Source: Tricholoma matsutake
Lineage: Eukaryota; Basidiomycota; Agaricomycetes; Agaricales; Tricholomataceae
Reading direction: 5' to 3'
DNA: 64,000 nt
Assembly: GCA_026075535.2 (NCBI GenBank)
Contig: AP026540.1
Span: 992,001 to 1,056,000, forward strand
A model generated the notes under the pieces. The model was not told the origin of the DNA. It worked only from the letters and a program-made list of their open reading frames with translations, and did not search any database. Positions 23,659-34,904 of the stretch are shown here, piece by piece. Within the stretch, counting starts at the first letter, position 1; each line of letters starts with the position of its first letter. Both the position numbers and the translations under genes were made by a program.

Positions 23659-24880
23659 TTAGGCATCCTCCTCATTATTGCCTTTGAATTCCCCATTTAC
23701 AGCTTCAGCCACGTCATCCTCCATGTCGCCTTCAAATTCTCCATTTTCAGCTTCAAGCTCATCATCCTCAATGTTGCCTTCAAATTCTCCATTTCCAGCT
23801 TCAGCCTCATCATCACCCATGTCACCATTTAGAGACTCCTCATGATCATTGCTCCCTGTGTTGTTTGGATTACCAAGTTCTTGGAAATATCCCTGTTTAT
23901 GTGCATAAGTGCACTTGTTCTTGAGACTAGACTTGATGAATTCTTCAATTGCCCACCCATGTGGGAATCACTTGAAATACTCATGGCATTCTCGAGCCTA
24001 GGGGATCTAGGTGAAAGGGAATTTATGCAAGATTGGCAATCAACAACATGCCACCCCGATGACCTGGGCAATAAGGTGCTTGGGTTGGTGCCATTTAATC
24101 CTATAGTCAAGCCCAACCTTGTTGACTGCATCTCAAACACAGCGCTGCAAATAATGAGCATAAAAAAAGAAAGTAACTCACTCGAAGGGCACCATATAAC
24201 TCGTCATCATCTGCAAGGCCCATTTTAGCCCAAAGGTTGAATCCATCACCAGCAGAGCCCTTCTCTGGCCACAGTATCATTGGACTGACATTTTCTTTCA
24301 TGGCGTTGGCCTTACGCAAGGCCGCATTTTCAGCTAAAAGGGTCAACATGGTATATCATGGAGGAGAGCAATGGGACTCACCTGTAAGTTGTTTGATCTT
24401 GGCAGCAAAGACTTCTTCATTTGATTTTGCACCTATTGAAGCAAAGCAATAAGGAAAAGCCTCATGGGGAACTTTGCTTCTCGAGCAGCTCCTTCTTCAC
24501 TGTCTTGCTAACAGCAGTGTTGCCTTGCTTATTTGACTTTGCCTCTATTCAAGTGAAGTGATAAATAAGGGCCTCGATGGAAACAAAATACAATACTGAC
24601 TTCCAGCACTGGACTTCCTGATCAAATTCTCTTTCATTTTCTGGCTGCTAGTGGTCGACGCTAATGTTGCCTTCACAATTTGTTTGGATTTTGCTGATGA
24701 AGCTTTAGCCATGACAGTAGGTTGAGGAAGAGATACAATATTTCCTGTCCTTATATACCCAAGGAAAGGATGCTCTGCATCCAAGACGCCAGGAAAGGCC
24801 CGATGTTCATAAGGAAAGGTCCACAAAATCAATACCATCAGGGTTGAGTTTAGCTTAAAATGGAGAGGAATGGCAACCAC
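23659..24880 (-). pseudogene. decayed conserved hypothetical gene with acidic repeat tail
   Basis: Minus-strand exons are recognisable. The N-terminal exon (up to 24880) includes AKASSAKSKQIVKATLAS. Further exons give KSNEEVFAAKIKQLT, AENAALRKANAMKENVSP and KGSAGDGFNLWAKMGL. After a 37-bp intron-like gap comes NKVGLDYRIKWHQPKHLIAQ, later WAIEEFIKSSLKNKCTYAHK. The end is an acidic tail with three copies of a 16-residue unit (ENGEFEGDMEDDVAEA-like), stop at 23659-23661. The KGSAG...MGL and ...WA.EEFIK layout fits an uncharacterised family that I recall from Agaricomycetes. At least four stops interrupt the C-terminal exon, one of them TGA where the frame suggests Arg. Confidence 0.55.
23660..23825. 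repeat. 48-bp coding tandem repeat, about three copies
   Basis: TTCAAATTCTCCATTT(T/C)CAGCTTCA(A/G)C recurs about every 48 bp and encodes the acidic repeat tail of the neighbouring pseudogene on the minus strand. Confidence 0.75.
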
Positions 24881-26590
24881 ACACCATTCTAGAGCTGGAT
24901 CTTGGGATGTTGTAGGGGATGCCAGCGAAATGGAAGAGTTGCAAAATTGAGAGCTTCAAGTAAGACATTGTCTTGATAAATTTACCCTGCCCTATTGTAA
25001 ATTAACACATTCAGCAGAAGGAACTTAACATAGAGGTACAGGGCAACCTACTGTCACCTAGCATTGACTGGATCTTGCATCAAATGTCAGGTAACATATG
25101 AAGCACAACCGATAGCAGAAATGTTATAAATCCATTGGACGGTGAGTGAGAAATTTAAACCCACAATCCACCATGACAATTCTGAGCTTCCCTTCCTCTC
25201 ATAATCTCACCGCCGGTACCATTCGCAACCGCATTGTGTATGACATTGATGACATAAGTGAAGGTGAGATTAATGGCAGAGAAAGTGTGACTGAACCCAA
25301 CACAGAACCACATGGCAACAAACAGTCAGATTGCAGGCCAGAGAATCAACTTGGGCTGCCAGAAATCAGTATTGGGGTGTTTGCTTTTCAGATTTTGATG
25401 ATAGCCAAGAATTTAACAAACAAGGTGAGTTCCTGTTTAGCTGCAGAGATGGTTTAGGTTGATGATTCAACATAGGCGATGTCAAGTATGCAAACTCCAG
25501 TGTACAGGTGGATCCAGTCGCCAACAGCAGCAGAAGCAAGATAGCTGTGGATTTCTTTCCCAAATCAAAAGAAACAGTGAGTAAGCTCTATTTGCTTACT
25601 TTCTTAGGCTTGAAATGGCTTTGAGGGCAATATTTCTATCATGATCCATGTAGAGGGCGGCCATCACAGTGGCCCAGTCTTCAACTTCAATTTCCAATTG
25701 AGTAAATGGGGAAGAGAGCAAGAGGATGCAGGAGAGAAGCCGATGCCTGATTGCATGCGAGAGAAGCAACAAAGACGAAGCACGTAGACAGTATGAGATA
25801 CTAAACCGGTGGTGAGAGATACTGAATAAATTTGCTTGATCTGACTGACTCCTTGCCATTTCGGTGAACTTGTCATCCAAAAATTAGGTGTGCAGTATTA
25901 AGAAAACATGAAGACTGACATACCTTACAGTAGATAGTGTTGCTGCGGCTTTGGCTCCAACCTGTAGCTGTCATCAGCTTGCAACAAGTCAAAACCAAAC
26001 ATTACCAACCACTCCAGCTCAAGAGCTGGTTCACCGATATTCAAATATATTTATAGGAATTATATACATTATAAATGAAATTAAATCTATTTTGCATGGA
26101 TTTTGTGGGCCTGCTCACGAAGGGCAGTCATTAAATGTTTGTTGCACTTTTTATCATCGTTCGTCTCAATGCCTTCGCAGAGATGATCCTCACCAAGCTC
26201 CAGCCATTCTCCTGTGAGGCTGTCAGCAGCATTCTCCATAGTGAACTCCAGGGGTAACCCTCAGGTATATTTTCACATACCTGTACCCATACCTGTGAAC
26301 ACCATACCCGCATGGGTAAGGGTACAGTGTTACCATGGTGTTACAGGTATTACTATGATGTTACAACCTCTGCCGCGTGGCTCAACACGAGTGTAGCATA
26401 AACAGAGGTCCACCCAGTAAGTGGACCCCAAAATAGATAGGCGACAAGGCGGATGTGCTACGTATGTATGACTATATATGCAATGACCCTTTGACTACAT
26501 AGACCATTTTACTAAACATGAAAAGAAACACAAATAAGAAAAGAAAAAAAGAAAAGGGAAGTGGTGGGTGGGCCCTGTAATTTACCCTCT
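24881..26590. other. no clear gene; scattered short frames
   Basis: The plus-strand frame 25146-25457 (103 codons) and the minus-strand frame 25596-25880 are unrecognised. Between 26240 and 26370 there are GGTAACCCT/GGGTAAGGGTA and GGTGTTACAGG-like inverted motifs that resemble a hAT subterminal region, but no partner end was found. Confidence 0.3.
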
Positions 26591-26597
26591 CCCACCT

Positions 26598-26690
26598 ATT
26601 CCGGTCGGAGTCCAATTATTCCGGTTGGAGTCCAGTTATTCTGATTGGAGTCCAGTTATTCCGGTCGGAGTCCAGTTATTCCGGTTATTC
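26598..26690. repeat. 20-bp minisatellite, just over four copies
   Basis: CCGGTYGGAGTCCARTTATT repeats with a 20-bp period at 26601, 26621, 26641 and 26661, ending in a partial copy at 26681. Confidence 0.9.
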
Positions 26691-26799
26691 TGACCAGATT
26701 CTGGTTACTCCAGATGCTCAACTTAGAGTATATACCCTAATGGATAGTCAAATTTCAAGTCTTAAGTTGTCAAGGTGCCTACAAAATATATTTGTGCAG

Positions 26800-26886
26800 A
26801 GTAAGGATTGAACTCAAGACATCTTGATTAGAGTGATCACATGACAAACCCAACATGTGTGCTTAACCAGTTGAGCCACAGGAGAA
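26800..26886 (-). repeat. tRNA-like Pol III promoter sequence (probable SINE head)
   Basis: The minus strand has a box A (TGGCTCAACTGG) and a box B (GAGTTCAATCC) about 50 bp apart, with an extended stem ACACATG/CATGTG between them. The acceptor and T stems pair poorly, so this is not a functional tRNA. A tRNA-derived SINE or tRNA relic is the best reading. Confidence 0.5.
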
Positions 26887-26971
26887 TTATTAGTTAGTAA
26901 TATAATGTTTATTCATGACACTCTAATTTTTTTTGGAGTAGTGAAAGATCTAATTTTTTTAATTAACCACA

Positions 26972-27161
26972 TCCCTCACATTGAATGCGAGGGAGTGGGG
27001 ATGATTGTGATTACATAGATAAACAAAAAATCCTCCCTCTCACAAGATGCGAGAGGGAGTTTTATTTATATACATAAAAAGCTAACCCCTTGCGCCAAAT
27101 GCGAGGGGGGAGGTAAAAACATGAAGAAAAAAATCCCTCCCCCACACAAAATGGGGGAGGG
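26972..27161. repeat. array of four G/C-arm hairpins
   Basis: Four inverted repeats follow each other about 55 bp apart: CCCTC..GAGGG (26974-26993), CTCCCTCTC..GAGAGGGAG (27033-27059), CCCCT..AGGGG (about 27086-27108) and CCCTCCCCCA..TGGGGGAGGG (27135-27161). The loops share the pattern ACA or CCA then AATG or GATG. A fifth half-copy (TCCCTCCCCACAATGG) starts near 27201. Spacers are AT-rich. Confidence 0.8.
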
Positions 27162-27353
27162 GGGGCACAATACTAATAAATAATTAAAATACAAAAAAAA
27201 TCCCTCCCCACAATGGCACCATGGGTCTGATCTGAGGGGCAAAAGGCAGTAACACCTCTCACAGTGTGTGTCCCCATGATTGCCTGTGTACGATCGAAGT
27301 GCGGAAACCCTTTTGACTTGTATGGTGTTGCATCCTTGTTTTTCTAGAATAAC

Positions 27354-27822
27354 TCAGTAAAAAACAGGTGCTACACAGCCAACCATATGTACCACAATAT
27401 ATTCATTCCATGTGCAGGCCTCATTGATCGTGATGTTGAGCCCCTTGGTCTCGCTCCAACTGAATCCGGATGTATTGGCTTTGAGCATAGCAACAACATT
27501 GTATGACTTCTTGAGCTGGATAAATGTGTATCAGTAGAAGGATTGCTTGAGATAGTTTGGTATGCACCTGGTCCCACTTGCTTGAACACCCCTGCAATGT
27601 CTTCATGCCACCCAAAACACTATGCAATACCATCTCCTTGGCAGCACCACTCCAAAACAATGCCTTGAATTTCATGCCATCACCGGCTTCAGCTTTGTGC
27701 TCAGTGATATACTTGATGAGTGCAATCTCGTCAGCCTCGGACCATTTGGCCTTGCCAGAAGCCTCAGGAGCCTGCGGCGGGCTGCTGTTACAGGTTTGCA
27801 TGACGTTTGTTGGCAACTGCAT
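27354..27822 (-). CDS. Myb/SANT-like DNA-binding domain protein (138 aa, 2 exons)
   Basis: Exon 1 is 27822-27568 and exon 2 is 27515-27354; the 52-bp intron has a GTGCAT donor and a CCAG acceptor. The joined frame is open to TGA. Residues 25-85 give KWSEADEIALIKYITEHKAE, MKFKALFW and CSSKWDQ, continuing after the intron as LKKSYNVVAMLKANTSGFSW. Spaced Trp residues and the W...KW..LKK layout are typical of the Myb/SANT-like domains found in many basidiomycete genomes and in transposon-associated ORFs. The usual C-terminal region after TWNEYI is replaced by a short unrelated tail, so it may be truncated. Probably a DNA-binding protein derived from a transposon. Confidence 0.72.
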
Positions 27823-27879
27823 GGGAATGCATGACCAGCTGTGACACTAGTTGCCACATCCAAAATAGAAAATTTTATT

Positions 27880-28767
27880 TTGTTGCCAGATGGGCTCTAA
27901 CTCAATTGAGTTTATTTAACTTGTAGAAGGGTGTAGCTTGGGCACTTTACACTGACAAAGGTTGTTTATCTTTAATTGTTAAATCATCAAAATACTGTAT
28001 CTTGCCCATTTCTTGGCTGATTTGTTTTATTTAACTTGCAATAAGAAGATACACTATTGGCCCATCATTGGCCAATCATCAGAAGAGTATTTGGTATTGT
28101 TTGACATTGTTGTCATGCCTAAATATAGTATCTCTCCATTTTGGATGATTTAACTTGAAAATAAAAAGATACTGTTGGTCTATCCTTAATGGATATTTAC
28201 AGATGTTTGCTATTATTTGTTAATATATCAAGCAGATCAAAAAGACTATATCAGAGCCAGTTCTAATTCAATTGAGTTTAACTTGTAGAAGGGTATGTAG
28301 CTCGGGCATTTTATATTGACAAAATTGTTTATCTTTATTTGTTAAATTATCAAAATGCTGTATCTTGGTCAATTCTTGGCCAATTTGTTTTTTTTAACTT
28401 GGAATAAGAAGATACATTATTGGCCCATTCATTGAGATCATACATGGTATTGTTTGGCATTGTTTGTGGTCTCTCAGTTAGTTCTTCTTTAATCCAACTG
28501 ATTTAACCTGCAAATAAAATATATACTGTTTGTACATTATCTCATTTAGGTGTGCTAACAAAGGTTGTTTATATTTGTTATTAAATCATCAAAAATGCTG
28601 TATCTCACTCAATTCTTGTCCCATTTGTTTTATTTAACTTGAAATAAAAAGATATATTGTTGGCCCATTATTGAAATCTCATTTGAAATTATTTGGCCTT
28701 GTTTGTATGGTTTCAATTTACTATTTCAGTCAGTTCTTATATAAACAATGTTGTATACTATTAGACC
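27880..28767. repeat. degenerate AT-rich tandem repeat (units of about 270-370 bp)
   Basis: Blocks such as CAATTGAGTTTA..TTAACTTG, GTTGTTTATCTTTA.TTGTTAAAT and TTTAACTTG.AATAAGAAGATA recur three times between 27895 and 28670 in the same order with varying spacing. Similar sequence continues after the solo LTR (29190-29480), so the LTR inserted into this repeat field. No gene. Confidence 0.6.
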
Positions 28768-29125
28768 ATCATTGTTAAGTGCTGAACTTGAGGGTGGAAA
28801 TCTGTCAGACTCATATTGGATGGTGTATCAGAGAGTACTTGGCTTCAACTTATAAGAAATTGCACCCTTCACCTTGTCAGTGTCTAATTTCAAGACAAAG
28901 GTAAATGTAAAAATATCAGAGTTCGAGAGGAAGTCCGAGACAGGAGAGGAGACTAGAGATTGAGATGGGTAAACTTGGTTGCTTTATGAACTGAAGAATA
29001 CAAACAGAAGTAAATAGGTTAAATACTAAAGAGCAGAGTTAGGTCAGAGACCGGTGGAGAACAGAGTAGTGGAGGTATCATAGGAATGGAAACTATATCT
29101 AAAATGCTAATGCTATGCCAATCAT
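28768..29125. mobile_element. solo LTR of a chromovirus-like Ty3 element (28773-29120)
   Basis: It begins TGTTAAGTGCTGAACTTGAGG and ends CTATGCCA, flanked by perfect 5-bp duplications ATCAT (28768-28772 and 29121-29125). Its start and the internal GGCTTCAACTTATAAGAA block match the LTR at 35577-36159. At 348 bp it is shorter than that copy. Confidence 0.85.
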
Positions 29126-29518
29126 TACTAGGTGACCTTGGTGGAAGATGGTTCAACAAAAATCCACATTGCTCAAACAGAATCAAGAGATATTATTATA
29201 TATTTGTTATTAATGAAAATAAGCTATATCTTCCTTAATGTTTAACTTGTAATAGAACAGAATATCATTGATGCATCATTAACATAATGGTTTCCACTAT
29301 TTGGTACTATTAATTAGGGCTAAATATAAAGTTTATATCCTGTATTTTATGTTTTGTATATCATTCTAATCAGCTTCTTGAGCTGATTTAATGTTTTTTA
29401 TTTCTTTGCATACTATTGGGTTTTTTATTACCAAATATTGTCAGGTATTTAGCATTATTGATTATAGATCATAAAATATAAGGACTCGTACCTGCCAGAA
29501 TTGGCCCTCACCCCCAAG

Positions 29519-30270
29519 TCAATGAAAAATTCAGTGTGACCATTTTTCCATGTCTGTTTTCCCCACGGTCTGTAATTTTCAGCAACCATTACAAAAATTA
29601 CTGACTTTACTGACCATGGGAGTCAAAAATTTATAGTGATGTTATACATCATTCTAACCAGTTTTTTGAGCTGAGGTCAAAAATGACAATGAGAGAGTCA
29701 TGTGACTTACCATAAATGGAATATAGTGATGTTATATACCATTCTAACCAGGATTTTGAGCTGAGTTTGAAAATGACATCTGCATAGTGATGTGTTCATA
29801 TACAGTTTAATAATATAATAAAATAACGTAAGAACTAATACTTGCCAGAATTGGCCCTCACCCCCAAGTATATAACATGACTATATTCCATGGATGGCAA
29901 ATCACATCACTATGTAGATGTCATTTTCAAACTCAGCTCAAAATCCTGGTTAGAATGGTATACAACATCACTATATTCCATTTATGGTAAGTCACATGAC
30001 TCTCCCAATGTCATTTTTGAACTCTCCTCAACAAACTGATCAGAATGGTATATATAACATCACTATATTCCATTTATGGTAAGTCACATGACTCTCCTGA
30101 TGTCATTTTTGAACTCAGCTCAAAAAATTGATCACAATGGTATATAACATCACTATAGATTTTTGACTCCCATGGTTAGTAAAGTCAGTAATTTTTGTAA
30201 TGGTTGCTGAAAATTACTGACCATGGGGAAAACAGACATGGAAAAATGGTCACACTGAATTTTTCATTGA
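29519..30270. mobile_element. large imperfect inverted repeat, foldback element
   Basis: TCAATGAAAAATTCAGTGTG at the left end is mirrored at the right end (CACTGAATTTTTCATTGA). The arms of about 290 and 400 bp stay complementary inward through the blocks CATGTCTGTTTTCCCC, ATTACTGACTTTACTGACC and CACTATATTCCATTTATGG. The right arm has one extra copy of the block around CACTATATTCC...AACTC. The centre (about 29837-29868) repeats, in direct orientation, the GCCAGAATTGGCCCTCACCC sequence that precedes the left arm (29490-29518). No coding capacity. Confidence 0.85.
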
Positions 30271-31174
30271 TTCCAATTTTGAAGAATGAGTCTCAACTCT
30301 GTTAAGGACTTGTAAACCTACCACAAAAAAGTGAAGGGAAAAGGGCCAGGAATGAGTGGAATAGCATGTGGAGATGATGAGCATGACACTAGCTGAGGCT
30401 GTGGCGCATGTTGATCAACTGTGGGAGATGGTGATCGGGTGGTGATTGGCATGAGAACTGGTGGTAGGGTTTTGATGCAATCAAGTCTAGGAATAGTGAG
30501 GCAGACACAGGATGCCTCACTATTCTTAGGCTTGTATTGTGGGAAGGTCAGGTGCTGGTGGTGGTTGCATGCAGATCCCTAGTGGCGATATTGGTCATCA
30601 GTGGTGTGGCAATGGTTGTGTTGACCACCAACACACCATGTGAAGGGTCTCAGTAATCAACAGGTCAGCAATTCTAATACTGTAGTAACTGTGCAGAACC
30701 CGTGACCTGAACACCTGACCTGAACACCATGGATTTTACTGTACGCATACCCATGTCATTCCTTACCAAGACTATATTACTCATTTATTTAAATTTAATA
30801 GTAACCATCCATTCATCCATGGATATCACCCATGCAATATCCATATCCATATCCATCCATCCATATATCGTATCCATGGATGGTCATCCGGATGATGGCC
30901 ATCCATGGTAGTCCCTATTCTGCAGGTACAGCTATAATTATATATAAAGTGTTTCTCTAACTTACACAAAGGAAACATGAAAAATGTTTCCAGAATGGAT
31001 CTGAAAGAAACATTGTAGAATACACTTTTTCTGTTTCTTGGAGATACAGCTTGGATACATGTAAAATATTTCTTTAGTATTTCTTCTAACTACATCTTGG
31101 GAATATCCAAAGGATATACAAATCAGAAGTCTTAAAACATGTTTCTGAGGCTGTGTTTCTGTGGGAAACACAGG
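30271..31174. other. no recognised gene; CCATCCATATCCATGGATG-rich patch
   Basis: Nothing coding seen. Between 30800 and 30910 there is an imperfect (CCAT)n/(ATCC)n region with several small palindromes (ATCCATGGAT). Confidence 0.4.
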
Positions 31175-32469
31175 TCAGTCCCAGCAGTGCTCTTGCATCT
31201 GAAAATCTACTTCTGCAAAACTATCTCCAACAGCTTTGATGAGGCATTTCTGACATGAGGGATGGACACAAACCACCTCACCTTCTGCAAAATGCCATTC
31301 CAAGGGTTGGGGAAATGTAGAAGTGGTGAGGGCAGGGTGGTCAGTGGACCAATAAAGAAAGAGCAGCTGTGTAGGAATGTGGACAGAAGTAGATGAGACC
31401 AACCAGAGGTCAAAAGCCTTGAGGATATGCCCATATTCAAATGTGTATCTGTTGAAGTGGTAAATGTAGGGGGCCTGCCAGACGGGGTCAATACTAAAAT
31501 TGTGCTTGGCAGCTAGTGGTTCAAATAAATTAGGTTCTGGAGGGGTGGTCAAACACGAACACTTTCTCTTCCAGAGAGAGGAGGAAGGATGGCAGGGGCC
31601 AGGCAGGCGAGGAACTAAGAGAAGAGTGACACCCCCCCCAGTTCTCTATTGCTGCCACATAACCTATGTCCCCTTTGTAGGTCCCTTTGAGCACCTGCAC
31701 CCAGTCCCCAACAGCCAGATTGCTATTAGTAGCAGAATTGTGTTGACTGAGAACCTTTGTCCAATCTACAAAATCAACCTGCTCCTGGATGATTCCCGTG
31801 TTGCAGCGAACTATGCCAGGAGAAAGTCGCAGAAGCTGAACTAGGTCTTCATTCATGGTCGTTTCTAAGTAGACCCAGCCATGAATGGAATTACACATAA
31901 ACACAGATCACAACTGGTGACAGGGCACTGTAGTTTGCAGAAGAAAGAAAACGATCTCTTGTTCCATGCCCAACTGGTTGATTGCTTAAGTTTTTGTCAG
32001 AGCCAACAAAGTCGACCTACCCTGCAGCGAACCCTCCACAATGGGTAATCATCTGGCCCAGGTGATATCGCAACTTCATCTAAGAGGGTAGTGGTATGAC
32101 TGATTGATGTGTTATCATCGGGTGAGGGAGCATGCCGCCATGCACTGCAATAGCATTCCAAAATCCCAGTTAAAAATTTGCCCAGTCCCTCCTCTTGATT
32201 GTGAAGATCCCTCCATGAGACATGCTGCAGAGAAACACTCTGATCAAGGCTATGGACCCTGTCATCAATGAAGTTGTCTGGATTTATGTCCATGAGAAGC
32301 AATAGCCCATCCCAGAGAATAGTAATGAACTGGGATCCCATTCCCCACTCTCACTCTCCAAATTATTTCCATCATCCACCCCAGCTTCAATATCAATAAA
32401 GCGGTGAACAGATCTGGGGATCTGAATTGAATGAGTGTCATGTTCTACAACCAAATAACTTCCTCTCAT
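31175..32469 (-). pseudogene. Spt5/KOW-like protein pseudogene
   Basis: Minus-strand exons: 32469-32355 (includes IPRSVHRFIDIEAGVDDG), a 77-bp intron, 32277-32021 (NNFIDDRVHSL to DDYPLWRVRCR), a 47-bp intron, then 31973 downward. The last exon encodes EQEIVFFLLQTT, NSIHGWVYLETTMN and a KOW motif, LAVGDWVQVLKGTYKGDIGY, followed (other frame) by YIYHFNRYTFEYGHILKAF and EWHFAEGEVVCV. KOW domains are found in Spt5-type elongation factors; this layout matches a large Agaricomycete family that I recall as KOW-domain hypothetical proteins. Two lesions are visible: TGA at 31908-31910 where Arg is expected, and a frameshift at an eight-C run (31632-31639). The similarity ends at the stop at 31175. Confidence 0.75.
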
Positions 32470-32654
32470 GCCTGGCTCATACTGGCAATTAAAGCTTCTT
32501 GTCTGTGCATAGAATCACAAAGTATCAGCTTATCATTCAGAAAAATGGTATGCAAGAGACTAGGGCCTCAATATCTATCCATAGCACCAATGCGTCTGCC
32601 CTTACGACATTCTATTCATACTTTTGTGTCTTTTGACACTCTTATGGGCTTTTG

Positions 32655-33022
32655 TTGAACACCGTAACTTAATTTATATTCTATGCTACTGACAACAAAA
32701 GAAATGGGACTTACATGGGGTGGAAGGTGGTGGTTGGAGACAGAGTGGGAAGGCATGCAAAAGCATCAGACATTTGTTGATGTTGCATGAGATGTTTGAG
32801 TTTTGGGTATCCTGGGCTTGCTAAATAGAGAGTTGGCCTTTGTTTCTATTTAGCAAGCCCGGGATACCTGAAACTCAAACATCTTGTGCAACATCAACAA
32901 ACATCTGATGCTTTTGCATGCCTTCCCACTCTGTCTCCAACCACCACCTTCCACCCCATGTAAGATTTCTTTTGTTGTTGGTAGCATATAGCATAGAATA
33001 TAAATCAAGTTACAGTGTTCAA
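32655..33022. mobile_element. 368-bp near-perfect palindrome (foldback MITE)
   Basis: The left end TTGAACACCGTAACTTAATT is mirrored at the right end. The arms of about 170 bp pair almost throughout, including the GGGGTGGAAGGTGGTGGTTG and GCATGCAAAAGCATCAGA blocks, and meet around 32838 with GGCCTTTG at the centre. No coding capacity and no certain target duplication. Confidence 0.88.
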
Positions 33023-33099
33023 GTTAACCAACCGCCTATCGTATCTTGTTGGCAATGAACACTAGTAGGTCCACATTCATGTGTACATCAATGTTCCTG

Positions 33100-33881
33100 T
33101 AAAGATGTCTGTAGCCCCTACCTTCTTGGTTACATGCTCTCCTACAACCATGTATTCTTTGCAGACAAGGATCTACACATCTATGGCTACTTCCTCTCCC
33201 TGTCACCAAACCGCTGTCTATGGATGCCAGTCACCAAACTTCTCCTGCCTTTCCAAAAGGTCAACAAAGCTGTATGTTTCTCCAAAATTTAAATAGAGGG
33301 GGTTGGGCACCTAACACCTTATTAACTCTATTACAGACCTCAAAGAACTTGCCATCCAAGTAACCACTGATGCCAACCACAAGTTCGAGTTGGCCTACAG
33401 CTCGACAACCTCAATACCACCTTGGTGATAGTACGATCCATCACCAAGCTCAATGGTTTCGATCTGATGAGTGTTTCAGGGGGGCAGGCGACTGGATGCT
33501 ACTCCTGATGGTGATGGGCAATTAGAAAGGCTGTGAAGGGTTCGTCGTGAAAGCTGGTAGGTGTTTTTATTTATTCCAGCGGCACAACATTGGTGGAAAC
33601 GTGACAGAGAAGAAAGGTCAGAATAATTGGCATTTGTGACATGCTTCTCACTCGGCGATATGGAAGCATGTGGATCTACTGGTGAATTGTTTGCTCACAC
33701 ATATGCCCCACGGTTCGTATCTTTATTATCTGTCCACACAATCCTCATTACAATTTCAAATAGCCAAGCATCAAAGGCTGTAGATGCATGGAAAGCAGAC
33801 CTCATCAGCAAGAAGCACCCTAAAATTGCGGCATCTCTCATGCAGCCTGACGTGAAACCAGAGCTATTTGAGGAAGGTTAA
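33100..33881 (+). pseudogene. broken copy of coatomer subunit beta-prime (Sec27), C-terminal half
   Basis: COPI coat beta-prime is a vesicle-coat protein with WD40 repeats and a C-terminal alpha-solenoid. In scattered frames I can read LGYMLSYNHVFFADKDLHIY (about 33129), DLKELAIQVTTDANHKFELA (33338), FVTCFSLGDMEACGSTGELF then AHTYAPR (33635), and after an intron (about 33714-33762) SQASKAVDAWKADLISKKHP, LMQPDVKPELFEEG and a stop at 33881. These blocks match, in order, the conserved end of fungal beta-prime COP. Retained introns argue against a retrocopy. Several frameshifts, stops and deleted segments show it is dead; the working gene must be elsew­here in the genome. Confidence 0.8.
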
Positions 33882-34560
33882 GAACAAGCATTGCTAGTAA
33901 GTTTGGGTACTTTACAATAGTTTGAAGTTTTCTGACATGATCACCATCCTAGGACAAGGCTGTTGGAAGGAGAAGTTGGTGTGCCAGTGGATCCTTCATG
34001 AATCATTGTAAGGGAGCTATGGCTACCTGTACATTTGTACAGGTGCTTACAATAGATTTCATAGCTCAAATTCATGTAAAATGTTTTGAGTAGTAGTTTT
34101 GCTGCTATCAAATAGCGCCTCTGAAGCTCCATCCCAAAGATATGTGAAGAAAACTAAGGCAACTGATAGGCAGAAACCTGGTAAGATCATGCTGCCTTCT
34201 ATTGTGTATTATTGACCCCCATTGCAGGTTCCCAACAATCACACTCCCATAACAAGTTTCAACCAGTTCCAGATAGCTCTATTGCTCCTGCCGCAATCAA
34301 CTCATGGACTATGGCCTTGGCGGTACTTCTTCTGCTTGTTTGTCCCTTCCATATATTATCAATTTTCAAAATATACTGATGTTGTTACCCTCTGTCAAAG
34401 GATCCAGAAGGCAAAGACCCTTCCTCACTGCTCAGACCTTAATTCAATTTCTGGATCATAGCAAACCTGTTCTTCCCCTTGCAACGCATTGATACCATTA
34501 CAATATATAAATGTCAACTGTGTTCTCAACTGCTATGTCTATTGACCTGCCATGGTTAAA
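33882..34560. other. no recognised gene
   Basis: Short frames only (for example 34222-34461, +). No family recognised. Confidence 0.35.
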
Positions 34561-34904
34561 CGTCTCTGTGCATGCAGTTGCGACAAATGAGTCACTCAAA
34601 GGACAGAATCACATCATGTGAATGGACAAGGTCCACTACTCCTTGCCTCAAGTGTCCTTTCACAGAGCCAATCATTGGTACACAGTCGTGGCCAGGGTTC
34701 TCAGCCTTGACAGAAGTCTTCTCACCAACCTGCAAAACAAGAGCTGGTTGGATGCCTTGGCCCTCTTCAATGAGCCATTGCTTCAAGGCCTGCATCTGCA
34801 AACAGCCCTCCCCCCGTTGGGGAATTGGCAAGCCCAGTGCCTGACAATGTCCCATACTGATACGTTCAAGGTAGCCCACCGGAAATTTATCCGGATGATG
34901 GAGA

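Noticed and set aside
26240..26370. Possible hAT terminus with GGTAACCCT and GGGTAAGGG motifs
   Set aside because: No matching second end or 8-bp duplication could be found nearby.
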